A DNA stretch of 64,000 bases from Sulfobacillus sp. (GTDB lineage Bacteria > Bacillota > Sulfobacillia > Sulfobacillales > Sulfobacillaceae). The translations under genes were made by a program, and so were the position numbers. Below are positions 1 to 7,792 of this stretch, one piece after another; position 1 is the stretch's first letter; each line of letters begins with the position of its first letter. Below the pieces are notes generated by a model. The model made no database searches, had not been told where the DNA came from, and saw nothing but the letters and a program-made list of their open reading frames with translations. The DNA is taken from assembly GCA_027309085.1 (NCBI GenBank), contig DAIDDL010000003.1:51643-115642 (forward strand), read 5' to 3'.

Positions 1-463
1 TAATCCGGCGCGGGACCCCTTGGGACCAATCGCTGCCACTTTTCAAGGCCGCTTCCGTAAAGAGAGGGCGGTCAATGCCCACCTGATGGAGATGGTGGAC
101 GACATAGGCGGCGGTTTCGGCGGCCGTTAACGGCCGCACTTGATACGCGATGGTAATGCGTTGGCGCAAAGCTTCCAGTGGCCGCAGGGATAATTTGCGC
201 CGTAACTCCGTGTGCCCCGCTAAAATCAGCACCAGGGGGGCGGTACTGTCCATGGCAAAGTTGAGCAAGTGTCGCAAAGATTGCAGTAAGTGCGGAGAGA
301 GCAAATGCGCTTCGTCGAGGAGAATCAGCGGCACACGATTTTGTTGTGTCGCCATCGCCCAGAGCGTCTGGCGCACCGTGCGTTCGGTTTCCAAGGCAAA
401 CGGGCTCGGCAGCAACGCGAGTTCATACGCCAGGGCCCGGTAGAACACGCGCGTGTATATGGC
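1..463 (-). pseudogene. 5'-truncated AAA ATPase of a transposition system (ExeA/TniB-like)
   Basis: Read on the minus strand from 463 down to the window edge, one open frame gives a P-loop ATPase core. It has the Walker B segment LILLDEAHLLSP, then SLRHLLNFAMDST, a sensor-like LVLILAGHTELRRKL and RPLEALRQRI. This is the layout of ExeA/TniB/MuB-like ATPases that assist DDE transposases. The N-terminal Walker A part is absent: the frame meets a TAG at 464-466, next to the left end of an ISL3-like element. The gene runs off position 1, so its C-terminus is not visible. I infer a transposon ATPase cut by the neighbouring insertion; a host ExeA-like protein is a less likely reading. Confidence 0.6.
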
Positions 464-474
464 CTAATAGAAAT

Positions 475-496
475 GGCTCTTCCGCATTTTTGGTGT
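475..496 (+). repeat. Candidate left terminal inverted repeat of an ISL3-family element
   Basis: The segment begins GGCTCTTCCGCATTTTTGG, which resembles the GGCTCTT-type ends of ISL3-family elements. It lies about 75 bases upstream of the transposase start. No matching right end is visible downstream of the truncated transposase, so target duplication cannot be checked. Confidence 0.45.
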
Positions 497-570
497 AATG
501 GTGATCCGGTGTCGAAATGCGGCGGTATAATAAGGACAAGTTTTCCAAATAATCCCAAGGGAGGAAGGCT

Positions 571-1614
571 ATGTCGCTCTCAATTTTGCCCGCCGTGCCG
601 ACCCAAGACCTCACGATCACGGATGATGGGCACCAGTTTTTTCTGACGCTCTGGATCGCGGCCGCGTGTGCTCCGTGCCCTCACTGTGGCGAGGTCTCGT
701 CCCGTGTTCACAGCACGTATGCGCGACAAGTGCATGATCTGCCCTGGAGTGATGCGGCGGTCTCGGTGGAATTGGTGGTCCCGAAATGGTGGTGTGACAA
801 TCCCGACTGTCCTCAGAGCATTTTCTGTATGCGGTTAACGCCCTGGGTGCCGGCCTATGGCCGACGATCGGCCCGTTTGACGGAGTGGATTGCCGACTGG
901 GCCTAGACCACGAGTGCCGAAGAAGTGACCGCCACCGCGGCCCGGCATGGAGTCACGCTCAGTAGCTCCACGGTGGTGCGCATTTTGCGGGCGCAGCCGG
1001 ACCCCACGTTTCCGCCCCCGCGGATTGTGGGTATTGATGACTGGGCGATAGCCAAAGGGCATCGCTATGCTACCGTGGTGGTGGATTTAGAGCGCCATCG
1101 TGTCATCGACATCTTGCCGGATCGCACGGCCGACACCGTAGCCGCGTGGTTGCGGGAGCACCCGTCTGTCGAGACGGTGAGCCGCGATCGGGCCGTCGGG
1201 TATGCGAACGCGGCGCGCGAGGGAGCCCCCCAGGCGGAACAAGTGGCCAACCGTTGGCATCTCCTGAAAAACTTAGGAGAGAGTATCGAGCATTTTTTGC
1301 GACGGCTGTCCCCTTTTGCGAAGGGGCCGTCGCCGAACGGCGACGCGGAGGCGCCACCACCGAATTTACCGCCAGAGGAAGAACCCGCCGCACCAGACAC
1401 GCCGGCTCTGACCCCTCGCCAAATACGCTATGCCGAAGTGCATCGACTCGCCGAGGCCGGGTGGAAAATTTCCCAAATTGCCCGGGAGTTAAGCTGTGAT
1501 CGGAAAACCGTGCGTCAAGATTTACTCGCTCCACCGCCCGACGCTCACCCTCCGCGCGGGGCGTATCCTCGTCTGTTAGACCCCTTTGAGCCCTTCCTCC
1601 CGGTGAAGCGCTGG
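571..1614 (+). pseudogene. ISL3-family transposase, broken by an in-frame stop and truncated at the 3' end
   Basis: The N-terminal part (571-906) starts after the site GGGAGGAAGG and carries the zinc-finger of ISL3 transposases (CPHCGEVSSRVHSTY, then WWCDNPDCPQSIFC). A TAG codon at 904-906 interrupts the frame, but the same frame continues to the DDE core: IVGIDDWAIAKGHRYATVVV, then VSRDRAVGYANAA, QVANRWHLLKNLGE and a helix-turn-helix GWKISQIARELSCDRKT. After about 1614 similarity stops and the remaining frame (to 1779) is unrelated, so the C-terminal end and the right end of the element are lost. The single nonsense codon means the gene is dead unless suppressed. Confidence 0.8.
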
Positions 1615-1895
1615 TCGTGCATAAGCTCACTCACACGCAGGATTCCTCCACTTTTCGTCGCAGGTAAAAAACACCAGATCCTTCTCGGGGCTTCCAGGGC
1701 GTACGGAGAACAGCTGCAGGAGCCGAAGCGCGCACCTCACTCAGAAGAGACGGGGATCGTCTCCCAATATCTGGTATAACACGCACTTCCTCCACGCAGC
1801 CGGGGTGATGCTCGCTCCCAGATCTCTACGGGTCTTCGCCCTGTCATTCCTTCGTCCTATAAACTATAATTTTTTAATTGATTTGAAATTAGGTA
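1615..1895. other. Non-coding stretch after the ISL3 relic
   Basis: The frame that follows the transposase has no recognisable protein. The last 100 bases are AT-rich and lead into the promoter of the importer operon. I see no IS right end and no clear terminator. Confidence 0.4.
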
Positions 1896-1924
1896 TTGAT
1901 AGACACTTTACCAAAGCGTATTAT
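1896..1924 (+). promoter_or_regulatory. Sigma-A-like promoter of the sugar ABC importer operon
   Basis: TTGATA at 1896-1901 and TATTAT at 1919-1924 are separated by exactly 17 bases, followed by the gene start 49 bases later. This is a good housekeeping-type promoter for the operon beginning with the binding protein. Confidence 0.6.
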
Positions 1925-1929
1925 TACGC
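1916..1929. promoter_or_regulatory. Palindromic operator candidate overlapping the -10 box
   Basis: A perfect inverted repeat GCGTA-TTAT-TACGC covers the -10 hexamer of the importer promoter. An IclR-type regulator is encoded at the end of the same operon, so it is the natural candidate to bind here. That assignment is inference from position. Confidence 0.45.
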
Positions 1930-1972
1930 ATATAAAGACTGCAGTTCACAATAGTGTAAGGAGGAGATGTTT

Positions 1973-3001
1973 ATGAATATCCCCAAAAAGACGATGGCTT
2001 TCGGTGGTGTTTTCTTATTGGTTGCCAGTCTCACGGCTTGTGGATCCAGCTCAGCCGCTTCTGCAAAAACAAAAAAACTTGATATCGTTCTCAGTAATTC
2101 ATATATCGGTAACAGTTGGCGCACTCAAATGGTTCATGCTTTTGAGTCAGCAGCTCAAAAAGCGAAGGGCCAGGGTAATATTGCCAGCTATGAAGTTGTT
2201 AATGCCAACAACACGGCAAGCCAGCAAATTTCACAGATGGATGATATGATTCTCCAACATGTCAGTGCGATTACAATTGATGCGGCATCAACTACCGCGC
2301 TCAATGGGGTAATTGCCAAAGCTCATGCTCAGGGGATTCCTGTGATTTCATTTGATTCTGTGGTGACAAGCCCTTATGCGTACAAGATCAATTACAATTA
2401 TTTCGGAGTAGGTGTATCCGAAGCTAAATATGTCGTAAAACGTCTGGGTGGCAAAGGTAATGTGTTGCTCATTCGTGGGGTGGCAGGTACTTCTGTCGAC
2501 CAAGGTTTTTATAATGGCTGGATGTCCGTGCTATCAAAATATCCAAATATTAAGGTGGTTGGCAGTGTGTATGGGAATTGGACCGAAACAACTTCCCAAA
2601 GTGCTGTGGCAACCTTACTTCCTAGTCTTCCGCATGTAGACGCTGTCTTTGGGGAGGGGGGCGAAGCCTACGGAGCGGCGGAAGCTTTTAAAGCAGCGCA
2701 TCGGCCTATACCTCTCCTCATTGGAGGAAACCGAGGGTACTTTATCCAGTGGTGGATTAAAGAAGCAAAAGCCAATGGCTATACAACTCTTTCGGCATCG
2801 TCCACACCCGGCGTGGGAGCTATAGCGTTCTACGTGGCTTTGGACATCCTCAAAGGTGTGCACGTGCCTCACTCAATGACGGTGCCAGCCGTAACTATTA
2901 CTCAAAAAACATTGTCACAGTATTCCGCTATTCCATTGAATGGAGTTGCGAGTCCCGTTTATACCAACCAATGGGTAAAAACGCATCTATTAAATCAATG
3001 A
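1973..3001 (+). CDS. Sugar ABC transporter substrate-binding lipoprotein (ribose/CUT2 type)
   Basis: Extracellular receptor of a carbohydrate ABC importer, anchored as a lipoprotein. A signal peptide with hydrophobic core FGGVFLLVA ends in the lipobox LTAC (residues about 17-20), followed by a Ser/Ala-rich linker. The mature part has the periplasmic-binding-protein type I fold: LDIVLSNSYIGNSWRTQM near the start, then VNANNTASQQISQMDDMI, ITIDAASTTALNGVIAKA, GIPVISFDSV and DAVFGEGGEAYGAAEAF. Start ATG 1973 is preferred over ATG 1967 because AAGGAGGAG lies at the right spacing. It precedes the fused ATPase-permease by 25 bases. The sugar or sugar acid cannot be read from sequence; the downstream enzymes suggest a pentose, pentonate or uronate. 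Confidence 0.88.
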   Translation: MNIPKKTMAFGGVFLLVASLTACGSSSAASAKTKKLDIVLSNSYIGNSWRTQMVHAFESAAQKAKGQGNIASYEVVNANNTASQQISQMDDMILQHVSAITIDAASTTALNGVIAKAHAQGIPVISFDSVVTSPYAYKINYNYFGVGVSEAKYVVKRLGGKGNVLLIRGVAGTSVDQGFYNGWMSVLSKYPNIKVVGSVYGNWTETTSQSAVATLLPSLPHVDAVFGEGGEAYGAAEAFKAAHRPIPLLIGGNRGYFIQWWIKEAKANGYTTLSASSTPGVGAIAFYVALDILKGVHVPHSMTVPAVTITQKTLSQYSAIPLNGVASPVYTNQWVKTHLLNQ

Positions 3002-3026
3002 GTGGTAACACTCGAGGAGGGGAATC

Positions 3027-5489
3027 ATGAATAAATCCACCGCCTTGACACCCCTAAATACTGACATTACCACGACTTTGCGTTTAGACCATATTGTCAA
3101 AAAATTCGGCACTACGGTCGCTATAAACAATGTATCTTGTGCCATTAATCGAGGCGAAATCGTTGGTTTGGTCGGCGGGAACGGTGCTGGCAAGAGTACC
3201 TTAATGCGCATCTTGAGTGGTGTTGTAAGGCCTGATGAAGGGAGCTTGTCTATTGGCACAAACATAAATTGGGATGAATTCGGCCCAAAACCAGCACGAG
3301 AGTTGGGCATTCGTGTGGTGACCCAGGAGCTTTCTCTCTGTACGAATCTCACAGTCGCAGAAAATTATTTTATTGAATACCCAAAGTTAGAAGGATCGTG
3401 GCGAGTTGCGGCAAGTCAACGGATTAGCAGAGTGTTGGCAGACATTTTTCCGAATCCTCATATTGGCGTAACAACCATTATCGACGATTTAAATCTTGCC
3501 CAACGCCAAATGGTAGAAATTGCGCGGGCGGTTTCCGATCCAAACTTGGCATGGCTTGTGCTTGATGAGCCAACGTCATCGCTTCCGCGTGAACGGGTCA
3601 ATCAACTTCTGGACTATTTAAAACGGTTAAGGCAACAAGGAGTTGGAATAATCTATATCTCCCATCGACTTCCTGAAGTTCTCGCGGTGACAACTCGCGT
3701 GGTGGCTATGAGAAACGGGAGTACTTCCGGAGAAGTAAATACAGTTGACACAACCGAATCGGATGTTGTTGGGCTAATGGGAGGTAAGGTAACTCTAGCT
3801 GGCGCTGGAGTTCATGTAGCGAAGAACGATGGGGAAAGCGAAGATTGTCTGCTTCGTCTCGATCAATTTGATCAGGGTATTCTGCAAAATATTGACATGA
3901 CCATAAATCGAGGAGAAATTATAGGAATTTCTGGGCTTGAAGGTAGTGGACAATCCGAACTCATTCGGTTGTTGTATCGCTTACGACAAAAACGGTCAAA
4001 GTCACTCCAATACCATGGGAATGTGGCCCTAGTTAGCGGCAACCGAGCTGAAATGGGCATATTTGCCTATTGGTCAATTGCGAAGAATATTACTATTGCT
4101 AGCTTAAGACAAATCGCTCGGCTTGGAATACTATCGAACCAACAAGAAAGTAAAGTTGCTGACTATTGGTACAATCGTTTGAAATTTCGGGCTGCAGGAA
4201 CTGATAGTCGCATTACGTCGTTAAGTGGAGGGAATCAACAAAAGGCACTTATCGCAAGGGCATTAGCGACGAATGCCGATATTCTGCTACTAGATGACCC
4301 AACGCGTGGTGTGGATCTTGAGACCAAATTTGAGCTATATCAGCTTCTACACGAGTGGGCAAACCAAGGACATGGTGTAGTGTGGTTTAGCACTGAGGAT
4401 GACGAGATGGAACAATGCGACCGCGTATACATTTTGAGGCGGGGTCGGGTCGTCGATGAGTTAAGTGAAGGAATTACCGCTGACCGAGTGGTTGCATCCG
4501 CGTTTATGGAAGTAAAAGATGAAAAGAAACAGAGTGTTCACGAGTCAACATTGCACAGAGGTGTTGGTTGGCGTTTACTGACTGCCCGATGGAACCTTTC
4601 ATTATTTTCTCTGATCATTATTTTTATTGTTATGGGTGTTCTTAATCCAACCTCTATATCAACATTTGGGCTAAATCTGCTAATCGGTTCGGCCGTTCCT
4701 CTAGTTTTTGCAGGCATTAGCCAAATGTTTGTCATCGACTCCGGAGGAATCGACTTAGGGCTGGGAGCTTTTATTGGGCTGATTAATGTCATTACGGCGA
4801 CAACGCTCGTCCATGATCCTGTTCTAGCTTTGGTCATCATAATCGTGTTAATTGGACTTTATGCGCTCATGGGAGCGCTAATTTATCTCAGTCGGGTACC
4901 CGCCATTGTCATCACCCTTGGAGCGTCGTTTATTTGGTTGGGCTTAGCCCTCACCCTCCAGCCCATACCTGGAGGATCTTCTCCCGCATGGTTGGCGGGG
5001 TTTTGGAATGTCAATATTCCTGTCATTCCTTTACCGATCGTTCTTTCGATTGCCGGTTTAGTTGGCGTATACATCATCGTTCAAAGGACGAAGCTCGGAG
5101 TCCTGCTCAGGGGATTCGGTAACGCACCCAACGCTATCAGTCATGCAGGCTGGTCGGGGTTGAAATTACAAATGGGCCTTTATGCCTTGGCAGGCACCGC
5201 TGCAGTTATTGCGGGACTATTTGTGACTGCGGCAAACGGCGCAGCTGATGCAAACTCTGCCAGTTCCTATACGCTACTAAGTATAGCGGCTGTAATATTA
5301 GGGGGAAGTGAGTTTGTAGGGGGAATTATCATTCCGATAGGCGTTGTCATTGGCGCACTTACTCTCTCATTGATTGGGGCGCTACTGGGATTTTTATCAT
5401 TGGGTAGTGATTATCAGTCGGCTGTCGAAGGGATTCTTTTGTTGGCCGTATTGGGTGCGCGAGCTCTCACTAGAAGGGAAGAAAACTAA
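3027..5489 (+). CDS. Fused sugar ABC transporter ATPase-permease (RbsA-RbsC-like)
   Basis: A single 820-residue protein carries both energising and membrane parts of a CUT2-type importer. Residues about 15-490 are two tandem ABC domains, as in RbsA. The first has Walker A GGNGAGKST (about 50-58), a divergent signature LNLAQRQMVEIARA and Walker B LVLDEPTSSLP. The second has the usual degenerate P-loop GLEGSGQSE, signature LSGGNQQK and LLLDDPTRGVD, where Asp replaces the usual catalytic Glu. Residues about 510-820 are a hydrophobic RbsC-like permease with many membrane segments and motifs such as VIDSGGIDLGLGA and AAVILGGSEFVGG. RbsA and RbsC are normally separate. GAGGAGGGG precedes ATG 3027. 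The next gene is a second permease, one base after the stop. Confidence 0.88.
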   Translation: MNKSTALTPLNTDITTTLRLDHIVKKFGTTVAINNVSCAINRGEIVGLVGGNGAGKSTLMRILSGVVRPDEGSLSIGTNINWDEFGPKPARELGIRVVTQELSLCTNLTVAENYFIEYPKLEGSWRVAASQRISRVLADIFPNPHIGVTTIIDDLNLAQRQMVEIARAVSDPNLAWLVLDEPTSSLPRERVNQLLDYLKRLRQQGVGIIYISHRLPEVLAVTTRVVAMRNGSTSGEVNTVDTTESDVVGLMGGKVTLAGAGVHVAKNDGESEDCLLRLDQFDQGILQNIDMTINRGEIIGISGLEGSGQSELIRLLYRLRQKRSKSLQYHGNVALVSGNRAEMGIFAYWSIAKNITIASLRQIARLGILSNQQESKVADYWYNRLKFRAAGTDSRITSLSGGNQQKALIARALATNADILLLDDPTRGVDLETKFELYQLLHEWANQGHGVVWFSTEDDEMEQCDRVYILRRGRVVDELSEGITADRVVASAFMEVKDEKKQSVHESTLHRGVGWRLLTARWNLSLFSLIIIFIVMGVLNPTSISTFGLNLLIGSAVPLVFAGISQMFVIDSGGIDLGLGAFIGLINVITATTLVHDPVLALVIIIVLIGLYALMGALIYLSRVPAIVITLGASFIWLGLALTLQPIPGGSSPAWLAGFWNVNIPVIPLPIVLSIAGLVGVYIIVQRTKLGVLLRGFGNAPNAISHAGWSGLKLQMGLYALAGTAAVIAGLFVTAANGAADANSASSYTLLSIAAVILGGSEFVGGIIIPIGVVIGALTLSLIGALLGFLSLGSDYQSAVEGILLLAVLGARALTRREEN

Positions 5490-5490
5490 G

Positions 5491-6444
5491 ATGACAATTC
5501 GCCCCAGTGTCGCATCCCGCGCGTCTAACATGCCTTGGATTTGGAGTCTACTCGGTTCACTTATACTATGGATTGGAATTGGCATAGTCTCTTCGCGATT
5601 CAATTTACAGACTCTAACGATAAATGCCACGCTGGCCACGTTTTTAGCCATCATTGGGCTAGGACAAATGACCGCAATCACGGGGGGGGGCGGGGGTATT
5701 GACTTGTCTATCCCATACGTTGTGACCCTTTCTGCGTTCTTGTCGGCTGGATTAATGCGGGATAGTAATGGGCTCTTTCTCTACGGGATGGGAATAACGC
5801 TGGCAGTCGGCCTTTTGATTGGCCTGTTTAACGGCATCATTATTGTCTGGGTCAAGGTTCCTCCCATTGTGGCGACATTGGCCACTGGATTTATCGTTGA
5901 TTCTGCTGGGTTGGTTTACGCTCATGGCTTTTCGTCTAGTCTTCCTAGTCCCATCTTGACTAACTTTGTCACCGGTACGGTAGCTGGTGTGCCCCTTATG
6001 ATTGTTGGTGCCATGATGGTGGCTCTGGTCCTCGGAGGAGTATTTAGGAAAATGATCTACGGACGCAGCCTGCTTGCTGTGGGACAAAGTAATAAGGCGG
6101 CCAGATACGCTGGAGTTCCTGTCACACGGGTGATTTTAATCTCCTATGCCATTAGTAGTGTATTGGCAGCGCTCGGAGGTAGCCTGCTGGGGGCTTACAC
6201 GGGTGGAGCTTTTCTCAATATGGGCAACCCTTACCTTTTGACCTCCATAGGGGCCGTCGTCATTGGTGGGACTCTTATTTCTGGTGGTCGGTCGACGATA
6301 ATCGGAACATTAGGTGGTGCGTTATTTCTCACTTTAGTGGTAACCTTGATGGAGGCTTCGAAGATGGCGATTGGTGTACAGGATATGGTTGAGGGGGTTC
6401 TTGTCATTGGGGTGCTTTTAGCCAGTAGAATATTACCGACTTAA
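5491..6444 (+). CDS. Sugar ABC transporter permease (RbsC-like)
   Basis: Second integral membrane component of the importer, about 317 residues with a series of hydrophobic helices. RbsC-type motifs are visible: GQMTAITGGGGGIDLS near residue 60, AVGQSNKAARYAGVPV, and AVVIGGTLISGGRSTIIGT near the C-terminus. It probably pairs with the permease half of the upstream fusion to form a heterodimeric channel. The start is ATG 5491, just after the upstream stop and preceded by AGAAGGGAAGA; an in-frame upstream extension overlaps the previous gene and is rejected. The GGGGG-I-D motif is written in DNA as a run of nine G, a C and five G (5682-5696), a possible slippage site. Confidence 0.87.
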   Translation: MTIRPSVASRASNMPWIWSLLGSLILWIGIGIVSSRFNLQTLTINATLATFLAIIGLGQMTAITGGGGGIDLSIPYVVTLSAFLSAGLMRDSNGLFLYGMGITLAVGLLIGLFNGIIIVWVKVPPIVATLATGFIVDSAGLVYAHGFSSSLPSPILTNFVTGTVAGVPLMIVGAMMVALVLGGVFRKMIYGRSLLAVGQSNKAARYAGVPVTRVILISYAISSVLAALGGSLLGAYTGGAFLNMGNPYLLTSIGAVVIGGTLISGGRSTIIGTLGGALFLTLVVTLMEASKMAIGVQDMVEGVLVIGVLLASRILPT

Positions 6445-6485
6445 CGTATGTTTTTGAGTCACGTGGGTGTAGGGAGGGAGCTGCC

Positions 6486-7304
6486 GTGCGTAATACTTCG
6501 TCGGTCATCAGAGCGATGCAGATCATAGAACTACTGGCCAATGAGGGACCCAAGATGTTGTCGGAAGTGGTCGAGAAGCTGAATATGCCTAAAAGCACGG
6601 CATACGTCTTGTTAAAGGACTTAATACAGGTAGGTTATGTCACTCGTTCTAATAAGGGAGGACCTTATACACTGGGTTTGCGTTTGTTTTCTTTGTTATC
6701 ACTAACTTGGCCCCATCCAGACTTAAGGAATACGATTCGGCCTGTTTTGGAATATATGACCCAGGAAGTCGGAGAGACGGCACATCTCGGAATTTTAGAC
6801 CGCATGGATTTCTCAGTCGTGTATATCGACAAAGTGGAAAGCCGGCAAGCAATGCGTCTAGCATCCCGTATTGGCATGCGTAATCCTCTATATTGCACGG
6901 GAATTGGGAAAGCTCTCTTAGCGTTTGCGAGCCATTTTATCCAAGAAACCTACTATCAGCGGTTGCAGTTGGTGCCATTTACCAAGACCACCATAACAAG
7001 TCTCGGGGTTTTGCGCGAAGAAATGGATGCGAGCAAAACTGCAGGATATGCTATCGACCTTCAGGAACATGAAGTGGGTGTGAATTGCGTAGCGGTGGCT
7101 TTGACCGCAGGCGAGGACGTACTAGCTGCTGTGTCTGTCGCAGGCCCCAGCATTAGGTTTACTGCAGATAGGCTGCCCGTTACAGCACGAATTCTCGGCG
7201 ACCGGCTCGCTATAGCGCTTCAGGGGTTACCTATTGATATTAGTTTTCGTTATGCAATGAAAGGAGACGCCGTTGGAAATTTGGAAGATAGCCATCTTAA
7301 CTGA
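6486..7304 (+). CDS. IclR-family transcriptional regulator
   Basis: Regulator of 272 residues. The N-terminal winged helix-turn-helix (about 1-65) includes AMQIIELLANEGPKML and LNMPKSTAYVLLKDL. The C-terminal effector domain has typical IclR segments: TAHLGILDRMDFSVVYIDKV, SRIGMRNPLYCTGIGKALLA, and GVNCVAVALTAGEDVLAAVS. The start is GTG 6486, eight bases after GGGAGGGAG. It closes the importer operon and overlaps the next gene by 32 bases. IclR proteins commonly control catabolic operons for aromatic or sugar acids in response to a pathway metabolite; here it likely acts on the promoter at 1896-1924, which is inference. Confidence 0.9.
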   Translation: MRNTSSVIRAMQIIELLANEGPKMLSEVVEKLNMPKSTAYVLLKDLIQVGYVTRSNKGGPYTLGLRLFSLLSLTWPHPDLRNTIRPVLEYMTQEVGETAHLGILDRMDFSVVYIDKVESRQAMRLASRIGMRNPLYCTGIGKALLAFASHFIQETYYQRLQLVPFTKTTITSLGVLREEMDASKTAGYAIDLQEHEVGVNCVAVALTAGEDVLAAVSVAGPSIRFTADRLPVTARILGDRLAIALQGLPIDISFRYAMKGDAVGNLEDSHLN

Positions 7305-7653
7305 CGATATACCGGCAGCTCGCGCCCTTTACGTAGATAAATTAGGTATGAAGGTTTTGCAGGAGATTAACACGGGTGATACGGGGATGGCCCTGATGCT
7401 CGATGCAGGCCCGATAGTTCTAGAGATTATTCCCTCTCCCTTATTCGCCTCTATCTCAGACTTGCACCAAGTGGGGTTGCACCATATGTCGTTTAAAGTA
7501 GAAGATGTGGACCGCACATCTCAGGACTGGAAGTCCCAAGGTATCACGGTTATCACCGAGCCGTTCTTTCCTAGTCCGGGAATTCAGGCTGCCTTCTTCG
7601 AAGGCGGACCGGGGGTGATTTTACAGTTATTTCAGTCAGAATTGACCAATTGA
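7273..7653 (+). CDS. VOC-family (glyoxalase/dioxygenase fold) small protein
   Basis: A 126-residue protein with the two beta-alpha-beta-beta-beta modules of the vicinal oxygen chelate superfamily. Module one covers IWKIAILTDDIPAARALYVD to IVLEIIPSP. Module two covers GLHHMSFKVEDVDRTSQDWK to GPGVILQLFQ. Candidate metal ligands include E51 or so in VLEI and His in GLHHMSF. It starts at TTG 7273, with AAAGGAGACG just upstream inside the 3' end of the IclR gene, so translation of the two is probably coupled. The reaction cannot be told from sequence: lactoylglutathione-lyase-like, epimerase or isomerase roles are all possible. The location suggests action on an intermediate of the imported sugar acid. 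Confidence 0.75.
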   Translation: MEIWKIAILTDDIPAARALYVDKLGMKVLQEINTGDTGMALMLDAGPIVLEIIPSPLFASISDLHQVGLHHMSFKVEDVDRTSQDWKSQGITVITEPFFPSPGIQAAFFEGGPGVILQLFQSELTN

Positions 7654-7792
7654 TTTTCTGGATAAAGTGAATGGCTGTTTCCTTGTAAAAAGGTCATCAC
7701 GCTAACTCTATACACAGGGGTGGGTCTGATCGCGCGTAAACCCATTGCGGACTAAACGTAACCAAGAAAACAACTACTCATGGAGGTGACCG

